From the NCBI GenBank assembly GCA_937920495.1, contig CALEUQ010000026.1, forward strand, positions 1 to 58,967: a stretch of DNA of 58,967 bases. Reading direction: 5' to 3'. The position numbers were made by a program, and so were the translations under genes. The stretch comes from an uncultured bacterium (lineage in GTDB: Bacteria > Spirochaetota > UBA4802 > UB4802). Shown piece by piece: positions 52,502 to 58,967 of this stretch; positions within the stretch are counted from its first letter, which is position 1; each line of letters starts with the position of its first letter. The notes below the pieces were generated by a model. It was not told the origin of the DNA. It made no database searches and saw nothing but the letters and a program-made list of their open reading frames with translations.

Positions 52502-53809
52502 CTAATACAATACGTATTTTTTATTTCTTCTATCTATAAGCTGCACGTATTTATATCTATCACCTGACAGAGCATGGTCAAGCAAACGGTATCCTTCTTT
52601 CTGGCATCTATCGCACGCATTAAGCGGTATCTCAATACCCAAGCATAACGGGTTCACAGTGGACGTTGTCTCAATTTTAAGTACCCCGCGGCATTCATCA
52701 CACACCATAATGGATTCAAGCTGCATTTCACGGATATTGTCGGTGTCATAATAAATTTCTTTTTTACGCACATCGTAATTACCAGGCATAAGTTTAAATG
52801 AAGGCTTTTTGCATTCTTCGTATCGCTTTAACACCTGGTCGCACAGCCTTTTAATATATTTTGTTATTTCTTTATCCTGGCTAAGGTCCTTCTGGGAATA
52901 ATCCGGCTCATGCACGTATGAATAATCCAGGCCTGCCATGGCAAGCGTTATGCCTAAGTTGACGTATGGCAATGCTCCCTGAATGGAATATCCACCTTCA
53001 AGAACTGCAATATCGGCATTGAGCATTTCGGTAAGCTGTGCATAACCTAATGCTGAAAAATTCATATTGGTAATAGGGTCCGAGTAGTGGTTATCCTGCC
53101 CTGCAGAATTAATAATTATATCCGGTTTAAAATCTTTCAATATGGGAAGTACTACGCGTTGCATAGCCATTAAGAATCCTTCGTCAGAAGTGTTGGGAGG
53201 TAAAGGAATATTAATGGTAGTACCCAATGCATTTGGACCACCTAATTCATGGATGGCACCGGTTCCAGGATAGAGAGTCCTGCCATCCTGATGCATGGAT
53301 ATATACAACACATCCCTATCATGCCAGTAGATATCCTGAGTGCCATCACCATGGTGGCAATCAGTGTCCACAATGGCTATCTTTTTTACAGGATAGTGTT
53401 CCCGTATATATTCCACCATCACTGCTTCAATATTTATGTTGCAGAAACCCCGTGCTCCGTGAACCACCTTCATGGCATGATGGCCCGGTGGGCGTACCAG
53501 TGCAAATGATTTATTTACTATGTGATCCATTACTAAGTTTGCAGCTTTTATGGTTCCACCGGCAGATATTAAATGCGACTGTGTGGTTACTTTTGAAACA
53601 TCAGGGAAGCAGAAGTGCGTGCGCATGATATCATCGTAACTGGCGATATCGGGTTTGTACTGGTAAATGCCTTCAATATCAAATACACCTTCTTCATTGA
53701 GCTGGTCAAGCGTGTATAATAACCGCTCCTCACGCTCGGGATGCAGCGGATGTATTGCCCAGTCAAATGCCGGGAAAAATACAACGCCCAATGTTGACTT
53801 TGCTTTCAT
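52502..53809 (-). CDS. Histone deacetylase-like amidohydrolase with C-terminal zinc ribbon
   Basis: A 435-residue protein of the HDAC/acetoin-utilisation family, acting on acyl-lysine or acyl-polyamine-like substrates. Metal and catalytic motifs are intact: RPPGHHAM (His pair), VDTDCHHGDGTQDIYW (Asp and His ligands), INSAGQDNHYSDP (Asp ligand) and VLEGGYSIQGALPY. After the core (about residue 350) comes a tail with two Cys pairs (VCDECRGVL, ACDRCQKEG), a zinc-ribbon-like extension I do not know from the family. I choose ATG 53809, which overlaps the upstream stop as ATGA. It shares a transcript with the hydantoinase. Confidence 0.88.
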   Translation of the reverse strand: MKAKSTLGVVFFPAFDWAIHPLHPEREERLLYTLDQLNEEGVFDIEGIYQYKPDIASYDDIMRTHFCFPDVSKVTTQSHLISAGGTIKAANLVMDHIVNKSFALVRPPGHHAMKVVHGARGFCNINIEAVMVEYIREHYPVKKIAIVDTDCHHGDGTQDIYWHDRDVLYISMHQDGRTLYPGTGAIHELGGPNALGTTINIPLPPNTSDEGFLMAMQRVVLPILKDFKPDIIINSAGQDNHYSDPITNMNFSALGYAQLTEMLNADIAVLEGGYSIQGALPYVNLGITLAMAGLDYSYVHEPDYSQKDLSQDKEITKYIKRLCDQVLKRYEECKKPSFKLMPGNYDVRKKEIYYDTDNIREMQLESIMVCDECRGVLKIETTSTVNPLCLGIEIPLNACDRCQKEGYRLLDHALSGDRYKYVQLIDRRNKKYVLY

Positions 53810-55476
53810 ATCTTCAGTATATCTCTGCATTGATGTAAGATCCCTGGCTTAACCTGGCAGTGTACTCGTATATTTTTGCCAGTAGTTTCAAAACCATCCA
53901 CCATGTTGAATGCGTACACCTGTAAAATTTCAATCTGGCGTTCACGCTCATCAACGCCTATTGATTCTAAAAACTGCATCATGTAGTTGGTTGCATCCTC
54001 AATAGCATTATCAACGTCATAATCCTGTGGTATACGGATATTGACATTAAGGTTTGGTACAAGTAACCTGCATCGCTGAGTATCAGCAAATAGCTCAATA
54101 TCAACAGTGGTGCGTGCAACCGCTGCACCAATAGCATTGGCAACCTGGCTGTACGGTGGCACCTTAACGTTCCATCCAAACCTCTGCGTAATGTGAAAAG
54201 CCAGTGTTTTTGCCGGTCCTCCAATAAGGTAGATTGTTTTTGGTTGCAGCACTTTGCCTTTAAGAAATTCATGAATGGTATAGACCGGACGTGAATTAAC
54301 CTCATCAATCATTGCCATGACTTCATTGTAGATAATGTCAAGGGCGTATGTAATTGCCTGCTGAGCTATAGTCTGTGCAGGTATTCCTGATTTTTTTTCA
54401 AGGGATGATAATCCTTCCTGTGAACGGGCGGTATTCTTGAAGTTGATTGTCCCTATGACGTTGAGTGCATCAATGATTGTTGGGTTCTGACCACCTTCAG
54501 CCATGGACATACCTAAACGCTGTGGTCCGGCAGTAACTGCAGTGCCATCAACTTTTATTGCCGAATCCCCGCCAATACCAATTGATTTTGTTTTGAGTGA
54601 ACGCACCAGCGTATTGTGTGTATTTAATCGTATGCCGTCCTTTTCAATTAATGGAGCGCCGTCAGCAAATAAGGCAATATCGCAGGATGTGCCACCAATA
54701 TCAAGCATAACCGCATCCTGCGTAATATTACACAGCGCCATGGTGCCAATCACGCTTGCAGCAGGCCCCGATAAAATTGATTCAACCGGGATTGAGCGTG
54801 ATACATGTAGCGGGATAGTTCCGCCATCGGCTTTGAGTATATTAACCGGAGCTATCACCCCCAGCGATTTCAGGCTTTCTTCAATGGCGTAAGAAAAGGT
54901 ATTGTACAGGCGCCACACTGCTGCATTGTAGTATGCTGTTGCAATACGCCGTGGGAAATTAAGATTGCCGGACATAGTATGGCCCACACTGACAAAGTCA
55001 GCATCGGAAAGTTTTTGCTGTATATACTGTTCGTGGATGGGGTTTCGTGTGGAAAATTTAGATACAACAGTATACACTTTTATATCTTTTTTGCGGCATT
55101 TTTTTAAAGCTTTTTCAAGCTGATGAAGATTAAGCAAGGTAATTTCAGTGCCCCTGTGGTCAATCTGCCCGTCTATGATGAAGTAGTAGTTGCCAATAGA
55201 GTAGTGGGCAGGATTAATGCCAGGACCACCTGATACAAATATGCCCACTTCTTCACATTTGTTTTCAATAATTGCATTGGTGGTAAGTGTGGTACTTAAG
55301 TTAACCCGCTTAATATGGGAAGGGTCAATGCCGGTTAATACATTCTTGAATGCTTCATTAATGCATTCTAAAAGGTTGTGGTGTGTGGTGGCAACTTTAG
55401 TGTGTGCAATAACACCAGATTTGTCTATAATAACCGCATCGGTATGTGTTCCGCCTACATCAAGACCTAAGTACAT
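53806..55476 (-). CDS. Hydantoinase/oxoprolinase family ATPase (HyuA-like)
   Basis: A 556-residue protein of the HyuA branch with the actin-like ATPase fold (GLDVGGTHTDAVIID and the later GGPAKTLA and DIGGTSCDIALF phosphate loops). Members open cyclic amides or carboxylate ketones (acetone carboxylase, hydantoinase, oxoprolinase), always with partner subunits. No HyuB-type partner lies in this window. It is shorter than the 700-residue stand-alone forms. The stop overlaps the deacetylase start; ATG 55476 lies six bases after the previous stop. The physical link to a deacetylase is unusual. Confidence 0.85.
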   Translation of the reverse strand: MYLGLDVGGTHTDAVIIDKSGVIAHTKVATTHHNLLECINEAFKNVLTGIDPSHIKRVNLSTTLTTNAIIENKCEEVGIFVSGGPGINPAHYSIGNYYFIIDGQIDHRGTEITLLNLHQLEKALKKCRKKDIKVYTVVSKFSTRNPIHEQYIQQKLSDADFVSVGHTMSGNLNFPRRIATAYYNAAVWRLYNTFSYAIEESLKSLGVIAPVNILKADGGTIPLHVSRSIPVESILSGPAASVIGTMALCNITQDAVMLDIGGTSCDIALFADGAPLIEKDGIRLNTHNTLVRSLKTKSIGIGGDSAIKVDGTAVTAGPQRLGMSMAEGGQNPTIIDALNVIGTINFKNTARSQEGLSSLEKKSGIPAQTIAQQAITYALDIIYNEVMAMIDEVNSRPVYTIHEFLKGKVLQPKTIYLIGGPAKTLAFHITQRFGWNVKVPPYSQVANAIGAAVARTTVDIELFADTQRCRLLVPNLNVNIRIPQDYDVDNAIEDATNYMMQFLESIGVDERERQIEILQVYAFNMVDGFETTGKNIRVHCQVKPGILHQCRDILKI

Positions 55477-55481
55477 AATTA

Positions 55482-56303
55482 TCACCAGCTACCAGATGAT
55501 CCTCCGCCGCCAAAACTGCCACCACCACCGCTAAAACCACCAGAAGAAAAACCACCACCAGAAGAAAAACCACCTCCAGAATATCCACCGCCACTGTGTG
55601 CTAATAATGTAGCCATAATACCTGCAAAAAAGCCAATACACAATAAAATGACCAATGCTGAAAAGCCAAAACCAAATAAAGCTCCTATGATTGGCAGCAC
55701 AATAGCACCAATAATCCCGCTTTTAAGCGGGCCTAATGAGCCTAAAAATGATAATATAATTATTGCAATCAAAAAAAATGCACCATAATCAGGAGCTGAC
55801 TTTTGCGGCTTTAGGCTGCTGGCATCAAATTTTCCTTTTACAATATCAATGATGGCATCAACAGCCTTTGCAATGCCAGCATCGTAATCGCCATTTTTAA
55901 ATTCAGGGATAATGATATAATCAATGATCCTTCCCGCAAGTAGATCAGTCAGTGTTTCTTCAAGGCCCCTGCCAACCTCAATGCGTACCTTGCGGTTATC
56001 CCGTGCAACTAAAATAATGACGCCATTATCAAGACCTTTCTGGCCAATCTTCCATTTTTCAGCCAGGCGGATTGAGTAGCTTTCAATATCTTCATTGCCA
56101 ATGGATGGTACTGTTGCTACCACCACCTGCGTTGAATCTTCCTTTTCCAGTTGCGTTAATTTAGCTTCTATTTCAGCTTCAACAGTCTCTGAAAGCATAT
56201 CAGCATAATCGTTGACGTGGGCTTTCAAGGGCGGTATATCCTCCCGGGCAAAGACGCCTGAGAATATGGCACAGGCCATACATATAGCAGTTACCCATCT
56301 CAT
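55482..56303 (-). CDS. TPM-domain membrane protein (YgcG-like)
   Basis: A 273-residue protein with signal peptide (cleaved after VFA, about residue 19), an extracytoplasmic TPM phosphatase-like domain (HVNDYADMLSETVEAEIEAKL, GQKGLDNGVIILVARDNRKVRIEVGRGLE), membrane helices (about 185-240) and a Gly/Ser-rich tail of FSSGGGFSSGGFSGGG type. This is the YgcG architecture, commonly encoded beside LemA. It overlaps the previous gene by four bases. Function in the envelope is unknown. Confidence 0.92.
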   Translation of the reverse strand: MRWVTAICMACAIFSGVFAREDIPPLKAHVNDYADMLSETVEAEIEAKLTQLEKEDSTQVVVATVPSIGNEDIESYSIRLAEKWKIGQKGLDNGVIILVARDNRKVRIEVGRGLEETLTDLLAGRIIDYIIIPEFKNGDYDAGIAKAVDAIIDIVKGKFDASSLKPQKSAPDYGAFFLIAIIILSFLGSLGPLKSGIIGAIVLPIIGALFGFGFSALVILLCIGFFAGIMATLLAHSGGGYSGGGFSSGGGFSSGGFSGGGGSFGGGGSSGSW

Positions 56304-56959
56304 TGGTTATCACCAATAATTATATTTTTAAGCTCATCAACATCGTCGGCTTTGTAAGGATACTCTTTAGAAAGGCGCACAGCGATGGTGTCGATGGTTG
56401 CACACAGCGCAGGCACAAATTGCTTTTGCTTTATACCAGCAATAATCATCTTTACACAATTGTCCCAGAATTCAGGTTCAATCTTTTTGTGGGCATCTTC
56501 GTCAGCAAGAATCCAGACCTTTTTTTCCAGAAGCGATATATAGATGAGCACACCATTTTTATCGGCTGTTTTGTACAGGCCATTTTTATAAAATGCAGTG
56601 ATGGCGGCTTCGCGCACCTCGGCGTCAACCTGGCGCGGGCTTAAAAAAAAGCGGGTTAAGGTAATACTATGTGCGATAGTTACTTTGAAAATAATAAACA
56701 GTATAGAAAAAAACACAATGAAGATCCACAGGTTATCTTTGTGAAAGTAAAAAAGCGGCGCAATATAATACGTTAATGCAATTGCAATCGGAAGCGAGAA
56801 GAGTGCTGCTGCATACACCTTTGCAAGCGGGTAGGTGTAGCTTGCATTGACAATCATTGGAACAATCTCTGCGCTTGTCTTTTTCTCGGCTTGTTTCACT
56901 GCATCGATAATACACTGCGCATCAGACTGCGATATTATTCTGGCAATAAGGTCTTTCAT
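56300..56959 (-). CDS. TPM-domain protein with two membrane helices
   Basis: A 219-residue relative of the preceding TPM protein. It starts AIIDAVKQAEKKTSAEIVPMIV, then has two membrane spans (about 45-100) before a second TPM half with VLIYISLLEKKVWILADEDAHKKI. It lies between LemA and YgcG in a LemA-TPM-TPM operon, the common order. Its ATG is 13 bases after the LemA stop with the GGCGATAG motif in between. Role unknown. Confidence 0.88.
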   Translation of the reverse strand: MKDLIARIISQSDAQCIIDAVKQAEKKTSAEIVPMIVNASYTYPLAKVYAAALFSLPIAIALTYYIAPLFYFHKDNLWIFIVFFSILFIIFKVTIAHSITLTRFFLSPRQVDAEVREAAITAFYKNGLYKTADKNGVLIYISLLEKKVWILADEDAHKKIEPEFWDNCVKMIIAGIKQKQFVPALCATIDTIAVRLSKEYPYKADDVDELKNIIIGDNQ

Positions 56960-56965
56960 CGGTAA

Positions 56966-56973
56966 CTATCGCC
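56966..56973 (-). repeat. GGCGATAG motif between lemA and TPM gene
   Basis: The plus strand reads CGGTAACTATCGCCTAC, filling most of the 13-base gap between the two genes. Confidence 0.75.
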
Positions 56974-57566
56974 TACTCAAATGAAACTTTGGGGGCTTCT
57001 TTTGCTCCCTCTTCAGCCTTGAAGTATTCTTTGCGTTCCAGATGAAGTAGCAGGCTGTTTGTTATGTTATATGGAAAAATCCTGATGGATGAGTTGAATT
57101 CCTTTACTGCCTGGTTATACCGCTGTCGTGCTACATTGATGCGGTTTTCCGTTCCTTCAAGCTGGTGCATAAGGTCGGTAAAGTGCGCATCGGCTTTCAA
57201 GTTGGGGTAGCGTTCAATGACCACCATAAGTCGTGCTAAGGCGCTTGAAAGCTCGCCCTGTGCAGCCTGAAATTTTGCAATCTTCTCAGGGTTGCTTAAG
57301 TCTTTGGGCGATAGTTGAACGGAAGTGGCTTTTGCCCGCGCTTCAATGACTGCCTGCAGAGTCTGCTTTTCGTGCGCGGCATAGCCCTTCACAGTGGCTA
57401 CCAGGTTTGGAATAAGGTCAGCCCTTCGCTGCAGCGCCGATTCTAAATCGCCATACGCCTTGAATACCTCTTCTTCCTGCATCTGCAATTTATTGTATCC
57501 GCATCCTGTAAATGATACAAGTGACAAAGCAACAAACACTAACAGAATGTAAGAAAATTTTTTCAT
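56973..57566 (-). CDS. lemA: LemA family lipoprotein
   Basis: A 197-residue LemA protein: lipoprotein signal with lipobox SFTGC (Cys22), then the coiled helical core with [41 protein letters not shown] and [15 protein letters not shown], full family signatures. It should be attached to the outer face of the inner membrane or to the outer membrane. It opens the lemA-TPM-TPM operon and is probably cotranscribed with the hydantoinase and deacetylase genes that follow. Includes an exact GGCGATAG motif (57307-57314). Confidence 0.95.
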   Translation of the reverse strand: MKKFSYILLVFVALSLVSFTGCGYNKLQMQEEEVFKAYGDLESALQRRADLIPNLVATVKGYAAHEKQTLQAVIEARAKATSVQLSPKDLSNPEKIAKFQAAQGELSSALARLMVVIERYPNLKADAHFTDLMHQLEGTENRINVARQRYNQAVKEFNSSIRIFPYNITNSLLLHLERKEYFKAEEGAKEAPKVSFE

Positions 57567-58002
57567 AAAGCCTCCAGATTAAAATATAAATATAGTAACC
57601 TCACTCCATCCCCTCTCCAGAGTAAGGAGAGGAGCGTTATCTGATGTGAATGATTTCATGTTCAGTAATAATTGGCGCTTTTATAATAGCGTCAGTTTAC
57701 CATCAATATGTGTACAACCTGTAGCATTAAGAATGAAAGATACACATCAAAGAAAAGAATGTCAAGAATAAAAATTATAGAGGAAAACTAAAAGTATGTC
57801 TTCCCGATCCGGATCCTTAGTGCACCCTGCGTGAGGAAAAAAATACATCACACAGAGTGCACATAAAAGTGATCAAAACTATGATAAATATTGCTTGCAA
57901 TTTTATTGTTTTTGATTACTTTAAATAAAAGGTAATTTAGAAAATCCTGTAATTGTAAATGGCAATGTACTAACATAATCGTTTTAATGGGAATTAAGAA
58001 TA
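57567..58002. other. Intergenic region with hairpins, no gene seen
   Basis: A CCTCTCC-loop-GGAGAGG hairpin at 57612-57632 lies in the lemA leader. A 15-base inverted repeat with two mismatches occupies 57820-57834 and 57848-57862 (GTGCACCCTGCGTGA). Nothing else is recognised. Confidence 0.5.
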
Positions 58003-58401
58003 ATGAAAACCAGTACAATTGAAAAAAGAAAACAATTACTGTATATAGAGTTAAAGAAAATTATTGATATTCTAATACAAGAATATGAACCTGAAAAAGT
58101 AATACTGTTTGGTTCTATGGCAGATGGAAATATCCATGAATATAGTGATATAGATTTATTAATTATAAAAAAAACGCAAAAACGCCCTATTGATAGGATA
58201 ATGGAAGTAACGCACATTATTAATCCGTCGTTAGGAGTTGATTTATTTGTGTATACTCCTGAAGAATTTGAAATAATGGTAAATGAAAAATACACTTTTA
58301 TTGATGCTATTATTAAAAATGGCAAAGTAATCTATGAAAAAAGAAACACTGCCATCCCTGGCCATCTTGATATATTCATTGCTGGCGCCTGTAACACTTG
58401 A
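58003..58401 (+). CDS. MNT-type nucleotidyltransferase domain protein
   Basis: A 132-residue minimal nucleotidyltransferase with complete active site Gly37-Ser38 (LFGSMADG) and Asp49, Asp51 (YSDIDLLII). It is the third locus of this fold in the window. The last 20 residues (RNTAIPGHLDIFIAGACNT) look unlike the family, and no HEPN partner follows, so the pair is probably broken, with the tail read from downstream sequence. Confidence 0.8.
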   Translation: MKTSTIEKRKQLLYIELKKIIDILIQEYEPEKVILFGSMADGNIHEYSDIDLLIIKKTQKRPIDRIMEVTHIINPSLGVDLFVYTPEEFEIMVNEKYTFIDAIIKNGKVIYEKRNTAIPGHLDIFIAGACNT

Positions 58402-58788
58402 TAACTGCGGGGAACCCTCAGTGAAGCGTGTTTTAAGCACTTGTATCCAGACGAGCGTTAAAAAAAACCGTCCAGAAATATTCAATATTTATTAAAATAT
58501 TATAAAAAAGTGTTGCCATATTATTGTTTTTTTGCACTTATATGAGTATATTGTAGTAATTAATTTACAAATAACAGTGTATGCTGTTGTTTGCAAAAGT
58601 TCTTTTTAATTAACGTGTTATGTATTTTATATAATGGTAGCGGAAGTTATACAATATATATAAGCGTTGTCATACTACTTTTTCCTGCATTAATTGCTGT
58701 TATATATAATGAAAAATAACTTTTATAGCTACCTGCAGATACTAAAAGTAAGCATGCACTTACTAATTACACACAATGGAGGAAAATC
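58402..58788. other. Intergenic region before the terminal lipoprotein gene
   Basis: AT-rich and without an open frame I can support. A possible -10 such as TATAAT at 58630-58635 is seen, but no convincing -35 match. Confidence 0.3.
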
Positions 58789-58967
58789 ATGAAACGCCAC
58801 ACATTATTAATAGCAGTAGTAATGATAGCAACAGCATTTGTTAGCTGCAGCTACGAAAATACTGCCACGGTAACAATAGACACAGGCATACGAGCGCAGG
58901 CACACATAAACTGGTTTGACAGGGTGCTTGCCTTCCTTAGCCTTTCACAGCCACTGCAGGCGGACCC
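58789..58967 (+). CDS. Lipoprotein, partial (runs off the window)
   Basis: An open frame of 59 codons cut by the window end. GGAGGA at 58778-58783 precedes ATG 58789. The start is a lipoprotein signal peptide with lipobox FVSC (Cys20), then SYENTATVTIDTGI. No family is recognisable from this fragment. Confidence 0.65.
   Translation, partial: MKRHTLLIAVVMIATAFVSCSYENTATVTIDTGIRAQAHINWFDRVLAFLSLSQPLQAD

Noticed and set aside
4090..57314. GGCGATAG as Chi or KOPS site
   Set aside because: Orientation is mixed (seven against ten), whereas Chi and KOPS sites are strongly strand-biased.

Overview
The window is about 59 kb of AT-rich (roughly 38-40% GC by eye) chromosomal DNA from a double-membraned bacterium. 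The envelope is shown by a TolC-like channel, an RND pump, several beta-barrel proteins with signal peptides, many lipoproteins and a periplasmic amidase. Type III glutamine synthetase, a split ferredoxin-type glutamate synthase, many Fe-S and radical-SAM proteins and thiol peroxidase suggest an anaerobe or microaerophile. A deep-branching lineage such as Spirochaetota is my guess only; no rRNA or other marker settles it.

Layout. 1-5.1 kb: amidotransferase lipoprotein, GDPD phosphodiesterase, a decayed and an intact MNT/HEPN pair, tRNA-Pro and tRNA-Arg, and a membrane M28 peptidase. 5.4-11 kb: a three-gene RND efflux operon. 11.1-21.8 kb: an arsenic and thiol-redox island. It holds arsR, an ArsP-like permease, a CxxC mini-thioredoxin, a lipoprotein thioredoxin with a CcdA partner, a broken second ArsR, ferredoxin, Usp proteins, ACR3, a radical-SAM maturase and ArsC. 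21.8-28.2 kb: a SpoIIE phosphatase, then a CoA operon (MaoC, SDR, HMG-CoA-synthase-like/DUF35 fusion, thiolase). 28.3-33 kb: dapA-dapB with two signalling proteins. 33-40.7 kb: related surface lipoproteins, an amidase, a YhcC-type radical SAM protein, AMP nucleosidase and tpx. 40.8-45 kb: penicillin acylase, a truncated VOC gene and a DUF218 protein. 45.2-52.5 kb: the ammonium-assimilation block (three-gene glutamate synthase plus glnN). 52.5-57.6 kb: a minus-strand run of HDAC-like, hydantoinase, two TPM proteins and LemA. 58-58.97 kb: a nucleotidyltransferase and the start of a lipoprotein cut by the window edge.

Three sequence-level signals stand out. First, the octamer GGCGATAG (longer form GGCGATAGTTAC) occurs 17 times exactly on the two strands where about one is expected. 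It is enriched between genes and once forms an inverted pair that could act as a terminator, which recalls DNA uptake sequences. Second, a palindromic operator (TTTGGC, six bases, GCCAAA) lies upstream of both the RND operon and arsR, implying one ArsR-type regulon for both. Third, a family of GTACACCCC...GGGGTGTAC palindromes is spread between genes. Several decayed genes (ArsR frameshift, VOC truncation, MNT/HEPN fusion, minimal porin remnant) show ongoing gene loss.
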